Shown in pieces: positions 8,397 through 16,701 of a DNA stretch of 38,892 nt. Within the stretch, counting starts at the first letter, position 1. Every line of letters starts with the position of its first letter. Source of the DNA: JAISFI01 sp031553775 (GTDB lineage: Bacteria; Bacteroidota; Bacteroidia; Bacteroidales; Azobacteroidaceae); assembly GCA_031553775.1 (NCBI GenBank), contig JAVBLA010000065.1, forward strand, positions 1 through 38,892. The letters are read 5' to 3'. The translations under genes and the position numbers were made by a program. The notes beneath the pieces are model-generated. The model searched no databases. It was not told where the DNA came from and saw only the letters and a program-made list of their open reading frames with translations.

Positions 8397-10592
8397 CTAA
8401 TTTACCTCTTTAAGCCAAATTACAGAGCTATCATATTGTCCGTTGATATTCAGGTAGATCCCTGTTTTCATCAGGAAGTCACCGCTAAAAACCTGATCAT
8501 TACCATAAAATGAATAATGCCCATTGGACGGATTCAGTTCGGTAAGTTTATATTTTTTATTTGCATCCAGTCCTTTTAATTTAACTTCCAGGTATTTAGT
8601 ACGTTCATGCGGTTTCAGGCTATAGGCAAACAGTACGGATTCTTTTTTGTCTTTACTTACGTATGCCAGTGTTTCCCAGGCTTCTTCCGAATAGGGAGAT
8701 TGAATACGATACAAATTTCCAAGTTGCACAATCGGACGGATTTTTTTATAATTTTCAATAGCTTGCTTTGCAAAAACCCGCTCTTCGCCCGAAATATCCT
8801 TTGGTTGCAGTTCCATACCCAGCCGACCCGACATAGCAACATCGAATCTAAATTTAAGCGGACTGACAGCTCCCGTCTGATGATTGGGACTGGTTGAGAC
8901 ATGCGCCCCGGTGGCTATTGCCGGAAAGAAATGATTGGTACCATACTGAATAAATACCCGGTTGTACGGGTTGGTATTGTCACTTGCCCAGAATTCATTG
9001 TGATAACGTAAAGCTCCGAAATCCAATCTTCCGCCTCCCGATGAGCATAGTTGAATCATTACATCCGGGAACCGGGCACGTATCCGTTCATAAACACTGT
9101 ACAAGCCCTTAGTATAATCAATCCAAAAATGACTTTGAAAATCGCCGGGTAAATATTCTGAACCTACATTTTCCACATGCCGGTTGGCATCCCATTTAAC
9201 ATAATCAATATTTTTCGATAAAGCCATCACATCAACAAAGGTTTGATAGACAAAATCCTGTACGGCAGGATTGCTTAAATCCAACAACCATTGGTTACGA
9301 AGTGTGAGCATCTCTCTTTTCCCGCTTTTCACGATCCATTCGGGATGTAAATGGGCCAGATCGCTTTCCGGATTAACCATTTCCGGTTCGATCCAGATGC
9401 CAAATTTTACTCCTTTTTTATGGGCATAAGAAGCTAAGTAATCAATTCCACGCGGTAATTTTTTGACGTTAACCTGCCAGTCGCCCAACCCTGCATTATC
9501 AAGATTGCGAGGATACCGGTTTCCAAACCAGCCATCGTCCAATACAAATAATTCAATGCCGAATTCAGCCGCATTATCAATCATTCCGGTAATTACATCT
9601 TCATTGAAATTAAAGTAGGCTCCCTCCCAACTGTTGAGAACAATAGGACGAAGTTCGTTTCCTGACTGTAAGGCATATTTTCTTGACCAGTCGTGAAAAT
9701 TACGTGAAATAGCACCTTTTCCGGATTTACTGTAACTCCAAATCATTTCCGGGGTTTCAAAGCGTTCATTATTTTTCAGGTTGTAGGTCGAGGTAAAAGG
9801 ATTGAGCCCTGACAAAATGTTGAGCATTCCTGTTTCATCCAACTCAAAAGTAAGGCTATAATTTCCCGACCAGGCCAGACTTCCTCCATAGACTTCACCT
9901 TCTTCTTCCAATGCCGGATGATCCAGGGAAATCAGAAATGAAGGATTTTCCGATTGGGTGGTACGAATACCTTTTTTTGATTCGATTTTTTTAATACCTG
10001 GTTGTAAATGTTCTTCTTTCATTTGCATTTCTGCAGCCCATGTTCCGTGAAAATGGGTCAGATAATAAGACTGGTTATGTAATGGAAGGTAGGCGGAAAG
10101 GGCCGTTCCCAATACAACGGTTCCCGATTCTTTATGACTGATTATGGCACGTTGTGTGATTACATTTTCTTTTTGGTATGCCCTGAACCTTACTTCTACA
10201 ACGAATGGATAAATTGCATCTTTCAAACGGATAATCGTTTCTGTTATATTGGCATCTATTATTTCTGCTTCATGTCCAGTGTAAAGCAGCTGGGTTGTCA
10301 GTACTCCATCTGAATGAGTAGCCTGCAGAGCTGATTCCTGGTAAGTGCGATGCCCGTAGGCAGGATACAACTCCGGAGAAAAATCCGTTTGAGTATCAGG
10401 ACGATGCAAAAACCTGCGTTTTTCATAATCGGAGTAATCAGCCTGTTTTTCTCCAAAATACTGGAAAATAACTTTGCCCTCTTGATTGACAGTAAAAACC
10501 ATTGCCGATTCTGAGGTTTCGATTTTAATAACTTCTGATCTCAATACGGTTGTAATGGAAAATAACAATCCGAATAATACTGCTTTTTTCAT
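8397..10592 (-). CDS. GH36 alpha-galactosidase
   Basis: A 731-aa exported enzyme that removes terminal alpha-galactosyl residues from oligosaccharides. It has a short signal peptide (MKKAVLFGLLFSITTVLRS), an N-terminal beta-supersandwich (about 25-290) and a (beta/alpha)8 barrel. Within the barrel are DDGWFGNR, GIWIEPEMVNPES, YVKWDANR with the nucleophile at D468, LCSSGGGRLDFG, and WASDNTNPYNR with the acid/base at D538. All are hallmark GH36 motifs. A C-terminal beta-domain completes it. Length is normal for bacterial GH36. It lacks the lipobox cysteine, so it is probably periplasmic. As last gene of the PUL, 8 bp after the upstream GH43-type gene, it likely finishes breakdown of imported oligosaccharides. 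Confidence 0.95.
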   Translation of the reverse strand: MKKAVLFGLLFSITTVLRSEVIKIETSESAMVFTVNQEGKVIFQYFGEKQADYSDYEKRRFLHRPDTQTDFSPELYPAYGHRTYQESALQATHSDGVLTTQLLYTGHEAEIIDANITETIIRLKDAIYPFVVEVRFRAYQKENVITQRAIISHKESGTVVLGTALSAYLPLHNQSYYLTHFHGTWAAEMQMKEEHLQPGIKKIESKKGIRTTQSENPSFLISLDHPALEEEGEVYGGSLAWSGNYSLTFELDETGMLNILSGLNPFTSTYNLKNNERFETPEMIWSYSKSGKGAISRNFHDWSRKYALQSGNELRPIVLNSWEGAYFNFNEDVITGMIDNAAEFGIELFVLDDGWFGNRYPRNLDNAGLGDWQVNVKKLPRGIDYLASYAHKKGVKFGIWIEPEMVNPESDLAHLHPEWIVKSGKREMLTLRNQWLLDLSNPAVQDFVYQTFVDVMALSKNIDYVKWDANRHVENVGSEYLPGDFQSHFWIDYTKGLYSVYERIRARFPDVMIQLCSSGGGRLDFGALRYHNEFWASDNTNPYNRVFIQYGTNHFFPAIATGAHVSTSPNHQTGAVSPLKFRFDVAMSGRLGMELQPKDISGEERVFAKQAIENYKKIRPIVQLGNLYRIQSPYSEEAWETLAYVSKDKKESVLFAYSLKPHERTKYLEVKLKGLDANKKYKLTELNPSNGHYSFYGNDQVFSGDFLMKTGIYLNINGQYDSSVIWLKEVN

Positions 10593-10600
10593 TTTGAGAT

Positions 10601-11539
10601 TTATTGTTTTAGGTTTTTAATATTATCCACAATACGTTGGGAAACCTGGATAATGCTTCCCTGCCGGATACCTTTCGGAACAGAAATTTGCTCGGAAACA
10701 TTCGTCCACTCCTTCAAATCTTTCGATTTAACAGCGCCATAACTTCCTTCCGAATACTTATCGAAATACACCAGCCATTCATTGCCGATTTTTATAACAG
10801 CCGGTGCTCCGGCCCAATAATCTCCGGTGATTGGTTCGGAGGCGTCGGAATAAGGCCCTGTTAATTTTTCAGAACTGGCAATCCTGATATTTTTTTGAGG
10901 CGGATATAGTCTTTCATCTTTCAGGAACATCACATAGCGGTTGTTGATCGGCACTATCGTAGCATCAGTCACATTAAATCCTTTATTGTACAGGAGTTTT
11001 GTTTCCGAAAATGTATTGAAATCCTTGGTGATTACATAGTATATCCGGTGATTGTAGTCTTCTTCACTTCGCTGATATTCGGCCGGATAACGTTCCGAAA
11101 TGGTACTCGACCAGTAAATCATATATTCGTCGTTTGCCTGATCGTAAGTAATTTCAGGCGCCCAACAGTTCCGTACACTGTCTTCGTGTGCCATGACCGG
11201 AATCAATTTCTGTTTTGACCAGTTGATAAAGTCTTTCGATGATGCATAACCAATCCCGTTTTCCTCCCAACTGATTGTCCAGACCATATGGTATTGTCCT
11301 TCTTTTCCCTGAATAACACAAGGATCCCGCATCAGTTTATCTTCACTTAACTCCGGCGTTAAGAACGACTCGTCGTTGTTCAAAGCTTCCCAGTGATAAC
11401 CATCCGTACTGTATGCCAGATGCAGGCCGTCTTCACCGTTTTTGTTGAAATAGAAAAAAAGGTAAGTTGTTTTTTCTCCTGTACATGAAGTCAGCAATAT
11501 AATTAAATATAAAATTAAATATTTCTTCAATAAATCCAT
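10601..11539 (-). CDS. GH43-type five-bladed propeller lipoprotein, possibly catalytically impaired
   Basis: A 312-aa lipoprotein (signal peptide with LLTSC, lipidated Cys at 19). Repeated propeller motifs (GLHLAYSTDGYHWE, YHMVWTISW, IGYASSKDFINWS, NCWAPEITYD, WLVYFDKY) indicate a GH43-like exo-arabinosidase/xylosidase fold. The base Asp (RDPCV, D72) and the pKa-modulating Asp (VTDATIV) are present. Where relatives have W-x-E-G-P with the general-acid Glu, this protein has W242-A-G244-A-P, so the acid appears absent. It may be a non-hydrolytic binding protein, or another Glu may serve. It lies 21 bp after the GH43-CE2 gene and 8 bp before GH36. Confidence 0.75.
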   Translation of the reverse strand: MDLLKKYLILYLIILLTSCTGEKTTYLFFYFNKNGEDGLHLAYSTDGYHWEALNNDESFLTPELSEDKLMRDPCVIQGKEGQYHMVWTISWEENGIGYASSKDFINWSKQKLIPVMAHEDSVRNCWAPEITYDQANDEYMIYWSSTISERYPAEYQRSEEDYNHRIYYVITKDFNTFSETKLLYNKGFNVTDATIVPINNRYVMFLKDERLYPPQKNIRIASSEKLTGPYSDASEPITGDYWAGAPAVIKIGNEWLVYFDKYSEGSYGAVKSKDLKEWTNVSEQISVPKGIRQGSIIQVSQRIVDNIKNLKQ

Positions 11540-11560
11540 AATACATTATTAAAATCAGTA

Positions 11561-14287
11561 TTATAATACTGCAATTTTTTTTGAAACTACTTGGTCTTTC
11601 CAGTCAATCTCTATAATATAAATGCCCTGTTTGAGGAATGAGACATTCCATTCATTATTGTTTGTATTCCGAAGAACGTGCAACCGCTCTCCTTGAGCAG
11701 AATAAACAGAAAGTGTTTTCGGCAGGGCATCAGTGTTATTGTATTTGATTTTATGGCTGGATCGATCGTAAAAGAGGGATTGATCCTCTTTGGGCGAAAC
11801 GATATCGGTATGCAATTGATTGTTCCGTATATAATTGTATAATTCTTTTGCCATCTGCAAATGTTCAGGAGCATTGGGATGCTGCGTTGTGGTAGTTGTG
11901 GTAAATGAATACACATAACTGCACGCATTTATTCCCGAAGCTCTTAATTCTTCGACCAATATTTTCACATGGGTTACCGAATTGGATTCAGGACCGACCA
12001 TAGGACCGACTGCAAACAGAAAAACCGTATGATTGCCATATTCCTGTCTGAGTTTTAATACTATTTGTTTATAGCGTTCGCGCCAGGCAGACCATGACAT
12101 ACTGGTTTGATCGTTATCGTTTACACCAAGCGCCATCACACAGATATCCGGAATAAATTTCGAGAAATTCCACAAACGATTATCAATGAGGGGATAAAGC
12201 TTATCAAAACGGGTTTCCATACCGATACCATTTCCGGTTCCCTGGCAAACAGCAATTCCTCCGATACTGTTATTATAATATTCGGCATTGAGCATTTCCG
12301 AAAGCAGGCAGGTATAACTCCAACCTGCATCATCGTATGTCCGGTAATCGTAGTAACGGTTATCCGGAGCGGCTGCGGCATATCCGTCTGAAATGGAATT
12401 GCCAAAATATTCGATTTTCAAAGATTTATTTACGGCAATGGCTTGTAATAATTCTCCGTTGGTTTTTATCCCACGGAATGTGAAAGGGTACTCAGTAAGA
12501 GAAGCCTTACGGATTGTCAGTTCATGTTCGCCTGGTGTCAGATTTCTGGTTATAAGCAGAGTGGTTGCCGTATTATCCGGAACAGTGTAAGTGCCAGGCT
12601 GACGGATACCGTCTATATAAGTATCTAATTTAACCCCTGCACCCGAGACTACAACAGCAGCTTCGGTACCGTTGAATCGCGCAGTTACGGAACTACCAGA
12701 CCATTGCATAAATGCGGTTTGAGCGTTGGAGTCCACATCTACACGTCCCGAATAACGCAGCTTGGGATCATTGGCCCTGTAATAGTTTGAAAAGGAAGGT
12801 ACAGTATCTTCAAATTCTTCTATACAGATATCATCTATCCAGATTTTTCCTGTATTGGTATATCTTCCGAAGCTCCACAGAAAATTGGCTATACCGCTTT
12901 TATCCATGGGTGGAGACTCTATACTGATCGGATATGTAACATTTGCTTCCGGGAGATAAACCGGTTGTGAATATCCACAGGTTACTTCCATATGAAACCC
13001 AAAATAATTGGACGGAGTCTCCGATTTTATTTTAAAAGAAATGCGATATCTATATCCTTGTTTTACATATGATAAATGGGCATCCTGAACTTTGAATTGT
13101 AAACCCCACCATTCATTTCCCGGATGAAGAATGTCCAGGCAGGCAGATTTTTCTCCGGCCAGAGCTGCGGTTCCGTTTGTTATTGAATGTGTCCATTGCG
13201 CCCCACCCCCTGGATTGTAATTGATTACCAGCACATCGCCTATAGACTCATCGCCTACCGCTGCTTCTTCAAAATCCTGTTTGTAAGACGACGGATTGTC
13301 AGAATTCCGGAATACGGGTTTGCTTGCGGAAAGCGCCGGCGTACCGGTTTCCACATACGGCCAACCCTCGTTATCCCATTGAACGTGACTGAGCATCAGT
13401 ACACGTCCGATTTCGGGAGTACTTGCCATATAAGAATGGTACAGTATCCAGTCTTGTCCCAGATCATCGGAAACAATTTGGGAACAGTGTCCGGTGCCTT
13501 TGAACGAGTTATTGGACGAAATTACTGTGGTATATTTGTTATCCAGCATTTTTTGCCCTGTTTTATTCCGGTATACGCCTGTAAGGGATGTAGAACGTCC
13601 TACCACCAGGTGATAAGTGCTATTAGCCCCATCACAGCAAGTTCCGGTAGAAGCAAAGAGGTAATAGTATCCTCCTCTTTTATGGATATAAGAGCCTTCA
13701 AAATAGCTGGTTCCGGCTATTTGTACTTTTTGACTTCCTTCTTTGATAGATAGCCCGTCATCATTCAGTTCAATCACCCAGATACCACCCCAAAAACTAC
13801 CCCAGATTAAATATTTTTTTCCATTTTCTTCAAAAAAAACAGGGTCAATGGAATTGGTTACACCAATTTCGTTACTTCGGAGCAGTTTGCCCAGATCTGT
13901 ATAAGGGCCTTCAGGTTTATTGGAAGTAGCTACTCCCACACCGCAGGTTTCAATTCCGTTCCAAACCGACATGGCATAGTACATAACATATTTTCCGTTA
14001 ATATAATTAACATCCGGTCCCCAAACTCCGGCTTCCGGCTCCCACGAAGGACGGCCTGTCGGAGTAAATGCCCGTCGGACATAACTCCAGTTTACCAGGT
14101 CTTTCGAACGGTAAACGGGAGGAAGATCACCACTTGTGGCAATTGCATAAAAATAGCCGTCGTTGGCACGGATAACTGTTGGATCCGCCATGTCTTGCAT
14201 CAGCACCGGATTGGAATAGGTATTGTCGGCAAAAGCACGGATAAATAATCCTGTGAAAACCAGAATCAGATAAAATCTTAATTTCAT
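11561..14287 (-). CDS. GH43 - jelly-roll CBM - CE2 esterase - T9SS sorting tail, multi-domain exo-enzyme
   Basis: A 908-aa secreted protein in four parts. After a signal peptide ending AFA, a GH43 propeller covers about 25-340, with base Asp in MADPTV, pKa Asp in NSIDPVFF and acid Glu in SYFEGSYI, resembling arabinanase-type members. A jelly-roll module follows (about 345-505: DFEEAAVG, WWGLQFKV, PPMDKSGIANFLWSFG, KIWIDDICI), the same module repeated in the protein at 16702. Next is a carbohydrate esterase family 2 unit: an N-terminal beta-domain plus an SGNH hydrolase with GNSIS (S631), ALGVND and HPN (H803), predicting acetyl removal from sugars. The final ~75 residues (VYSAQGERL, GIYIIEIDW) are a T9SS type A tail. 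An in-frame TTG at 14293 exists, but the ATG at 14287 gives a proper signal peptide. Confidence 0.88.
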   Translation of the reverse strand: MKLRFYLILVFTGLFIRAFADNTYSNPVLMQDMADPTVIRANDGYFYAIATSGDLPPVYRSKDLVNWSYVRRAFTPTGRPSWEPEAGVWGPDVNYINGKYVMYYAMSVWNGIETCGVGVATSNKPEGPYTDLGKLLRSNEIGVTNSIDPVFFEENGKKYLIWGSFWGGIWVIELNDDGLSIKEGSQKVQIAGTSYFEGSYIHKRGGYYYLFASTGTCCDGANSTYHLVVGRSTSLTGVYRNKTGQKMLDNKYTTVISSNNSFKGTGHCSQIVSDDLGQDWILYHSYMASTPEIGRVLMLSHVQWDNEGWPYVETGTPALSASKPVFRNSDNPSSYKQDFEEAAVGDESIGDVLVINYNPGGGAQWTHSITNGTAALAGEKSACLDILHPGNEWWGLQFKVQDAHLSYVKQGYRYRISFKIKSETPSNYFGFHMEVTCGYSQPVYLPEANVTYPISIESPPMDKSGIANFLWSFGRYTNTGKIWIDDICIEEFEDTVPSFSNYYRANDPKLRYSGRVDVDSNAQTAFMQWSGSSVTARFNGTEAAVVVSGAGVKLDTYIDGIRQPGTYTVPDNTATTLLITRNLTPGEHELTIRKASLTEYPFTFRGIKTNGELLQAIAVNKSLKIEYFGNSISDGYAAAAPDNRYYDYRTYDDAGWSYTCLLSEMLNAEYYNNSIGGIAVCQGTGNGIGMETRFDKLYPLIDNRLWNFSKFIPDICVMALGVNDNDQTSMSWSAWRERYKQIVLKLRQEYGNHTVFLFAVGPMVGPESNSVTHVKILVEELRASGINACSYVYSFTTTTTTQHPNAPEHLQMAKELYNYIRNNQLHTDIVSPKEDQSLFYDRSSHKIKYNNTDALPKTLSVYSAQGERLHVLRNTNNNEWNVSFLKQGIYIIEIDWKDQVVSKKIAVL

Positions 14288-14299
14288 TTCCAAAAAGTA

Positions 14300-16513
14300 T
14301 TACTGCTTGTTAATCCTCCACAAACAAACTCCGTGTGCAGGAATTCGTATGGCTTGTTTTTCATTTATTGCGACATCTTTTTGCCGCCAAAGATCCCGTA
14401 TCTTTTGAACGTTCTGAATTCCCAGATCAGACCAGTTGACCAGGTAAGCTTCATCCGAAGTACCCAAATTGAAAAAGCCGACGGCTGTGCTTCCATCTTC
14501 CATTTTTTTTGCCCAGATCTGGATTTTTCCGTTTTCTTTGATTTTTTGCGCCTGTTTTCCCAAGGGATCCTGATTTATATCCAATACTTCACTGTTGGTC
14601 AGTAAATTGAGTGTAAAAGCATCCATCTGGCTGATGTCACAACCAATTAACAACGGTGCTGCCATAAGGCTCCACAAGCTGATGTGGGTATATTGTTCAT
14701 CCGGAGTCAGGCGGGTGGGTTGCAAGTTATCTCCCCATCCCACTTTTCCGACAATCAGCATATCGGGATCATTCCAGTGCCCGGGTTTGGCGTATGGATA
14801 TAATTTTTCCTGGCGCACAAAACCGATATCACACAAAGACTCCCATGTATCTACGATATCACCGGTTGTCCGCCAGCAATTGCCGCCGGCAGCAACGCCC
14901 CATTGCCATACATCTGCCATACCGTATTGGCACAGATTGTAAATAATATCACGTTTTTGTTCTTTCAGATGTCGATCCATCACCATAAAAGGGATCATAT
15001 AGGCGGAAATAGATTCATCCTTTTTTTCTGCAAAAATTTCACGATAATAACACCAGTCATATTTCAGGTAGTCAATACCCCAATCGGCATACGTTTGGGC
15101 ATCGATGGCTTCATGCTCATAAGAACCGAGCATTGCCGTGCATGTCTTGGGCCCCGGCGAGGAATAAATCCCGAATTTCAAACCCTGACTATGTAACCAG
15201 TCGCCCAGATTCTTCATATCGGGAAAGAGGTGATTGCCTTTCAATATACCGTCTGCCGTGCGGCTGTTGGCTTGCCAAGCATCGTCCACATTGATGTACG
15301 ACCAACCGTAATCAATCAGGCCTTTATCAATCATGGCCTGAGCAGAATGACGAACTTTGGTTTCTGTTATGCTAGGCCCCCAGCAATTCCAACTGTTCCA
15401 GCCCATGGGAGGCGTCAGTGCTAACTGATCGCCTACATTTACAGTAAATTCCCGTTCGGCACTTCCTTCGTTGTTGCTTGCTACAAAGGTCATTTTATAT
15501 ATTCCTTTTTTCTTTAGAACACCGGTAATAATACCTGTTTGGCTTTCTACAGAGAGCCCTTCAGGTAAATCTTTTACTTCATACTTCATTGGTTTTTTCC
15601 CAGAAGCTGCAATCTTGAACAGGAAAGGGGAACCCGGACGAACACCAAATATCCGGGCCCCGTTGATTTGTGGTTTAGAAAATGCCTGTGGCGTAAGTAT
15701 GTAAGATGGCACCATTTCGGTTTGACGTATTTTGCCTGTTGGATCCTGGTATGTAAGACTGATCCTTACCCGGTTGTCGGGAGTATAGTTTAGTGTTTTG
15801 GTGAATTCACCGGACGCTTTTAGTCCGATTGTTTCCGTCCGGTCGGATACTACAAAATCGTCTTCTGTCCGAACAATTTTAATCTGTAACTTACCATTTT
15901 GTTTTTTTTGAGTATCGTTTTTTATCCGAAGAATACATTCACCAGGGTAATAGTCTGTATTTACCGGGATGATAGATAATTCTACCGGATCGACTACAGA
16001 GATACAGGGATGATTTTCGAAGAGGCCTCCCAAGCCATTACCGTCGTATACCCGGACTGCCAATACGTTTTCCTGATCCCAACGGACATAAGGAGCATCC
16101 ATAGAAACTTTGTAGCGTTGTTCTTGAGTGTAATTGGAAATATATCCCTTTTCGTCGGAAGGGAATGAACCCGATTTTCCAATAAGTGTATCATTCAGAA
16201 ATACTTCACCGGCATCATCTATCTTTGCCAAGTAAAACAGCAGGTTATCTGCCAAATAAATACTTTTTCGCATTTCCGAAGGTAAACGAAAATGGATGCG
16301 GTACCAGGCGAACCCGTCATACTCCCCATAGCCTTGTCCTTCCCAGGCGTATTTGGTATTTATATCCGACCAGCTCCGATCGTCAAAACCGGGATTTTTC
16401 CATTCCATATTGTCACCTTTCCTGAATTTAGCAGTAGGCAACGATATTTCTTGTTGTGCCTGTAACAAGTTACAAATAAGTAGTATAAAACTAAGCATGA
16501 AGTATTTTCTCAT
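14300..16513 (-). CDS. GH27 alpha-galactosidase with N-terminal jelly roll and putative Ig domain
   Basis: A 737-aa exported enzyme. After signal peptide MRKYFMLSFILLICNLLQAQ, residues about 25-175 form a galactose-binding-like jelly roll (WYRIHFRLP, VFLNDTLIGKSGSFP). About 180-270 is a linker beta-domain and about 275-355 a putative Ig domain (LPEGLSVESQTGIITG). GH27 then begins at PPMGWNSWNCWG, with YINVDDAWQ, GIYSSPGPKTC, YLKYDWC (nucleophile D486) and RTTGDIVDTWE (acid/base D552), followed by a C-terminal beta-sandwich. Family members release terminal alpha-galactose; some act on beta-L-arabinopyranose, which cannot be excluded. It follows a 188-bp spacer holding a microsatellite and a palindromic repeat, and precedes the GH43-CE2 gene by 12 bp. 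Confidence 0.93.
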   Translation of the reverse strand: MRKYFMLSFILLICNLLQAQQEISLPTAKFRKGDNMEWKNPGFDDRSWSDINTKYAWEGQGYGEYDGFAWYRIHFRLPSEMRKSIYLADNLLFYLAKIDDAGEVFLNDTLIGKSGSFPSDEKGYISNYTQEQRYKVSMDAPYVRWDQENVLAVRVYDGNGLGGLFENHPCISVVDPVELSIIPVNTDYYPGECILRIKNDTQKKQNGKLQIKIVRTEDDFVVSDRTETIGLKASGEFTKTLNYTPDNRVRISLTYQDPTGKIRQTEMVPSYILTPQAFSKPQINGARIFGVRPGSPFLFKIAASGKKPMKYEVKDLPEGLSVESQTGIITGVLKKKGIYKMTFVASNNEGSAEREFTVNVGDQLALTPPMGWNSWNCWGPSITETKVRHSAQAMIDKGLIDYGWSYINVDDAWQANSRTADGILKGNHLFPDMKNLGDWLHSQGLKFGIYSSPGPKTCTAMLGSYEHEAIDAQTYADWGIDYLKYDWCYYREIFAEKKDESISAYMIPFMVMDRHLKEQKRDIIYNLCQYGMADVWQWGVAAGGNCWRTTGDIVDTWESLCDIGFVRQEKLYPYAKPGHWNDPDMLIVGKVGWGDNLQPTRLTPDEQYTHISLWSLMAAPLLIGCDISQMDAFTLNLLTNSEVLDINQDPLGKQAQKIKENGKIQIWAKKMEDGSTAVGFFNLGTSDEAYLVNWSDLGIQNVQKIRDLWRQKDVAINEKQAIRIPAHGVCLWRINKQ

Positions 16514-16533
16514 GGATACAGAAAGGTTGTTTA

Positions 16534-16557
16534 ATTATTATTATTATTATTATTATT
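16534..16557. repeat. ATT trinucleotide microsatellite (8 units)
   Basis: Eight perfect consecutive ATT units lie 21-44 bases upstream of the GH27 start codon. This is in the window where a ribosome-binding site or leader would be, so slippage could change spacing. Confidence 0.95.
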
Positions 16558-16570
16558 GGATAGAACGAGG

Positions 16571-16671
16571 GCTGATTCAACCGTCATTGCGAGCCGCTTG
16601 CGGCGAAGCAATCTCTAAATTATAGCAGAGATTGTTTCTGAACTTTCCGTCGCAATGACGGTTGAATCAGC
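16571..16671. repeat. 101-bp palindromic intergenic repeat (CGTCATTGCGAG-type, MITE-like)
   Basis: The outer 22 bases (16571-16592 and 16650-16671) are a perfect inverted repeat. Inside are GCCGC-TT-GCGGC (16593-16604) and CAATCTCT/AGAGATTG (16609-16616 and 16627-16634). The motif CGTCATTGCGAG...GAAGCAATCTC is a widespread bacterial intergenic repeat. On RNA it would form a strong cruciform between the T9SS jelly-roll gene and the GH27 gene. Confidence 0.9.
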
Positions 16672-16701
16672 TTTTAATACTCTCTCTCAACGTTTGTTTT
16701 C

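Noticed and set aside
16571..16671. CRISPR-like repeat
   Set aside because: There is only one palindromic unit, with no spacers or repeated direct units.
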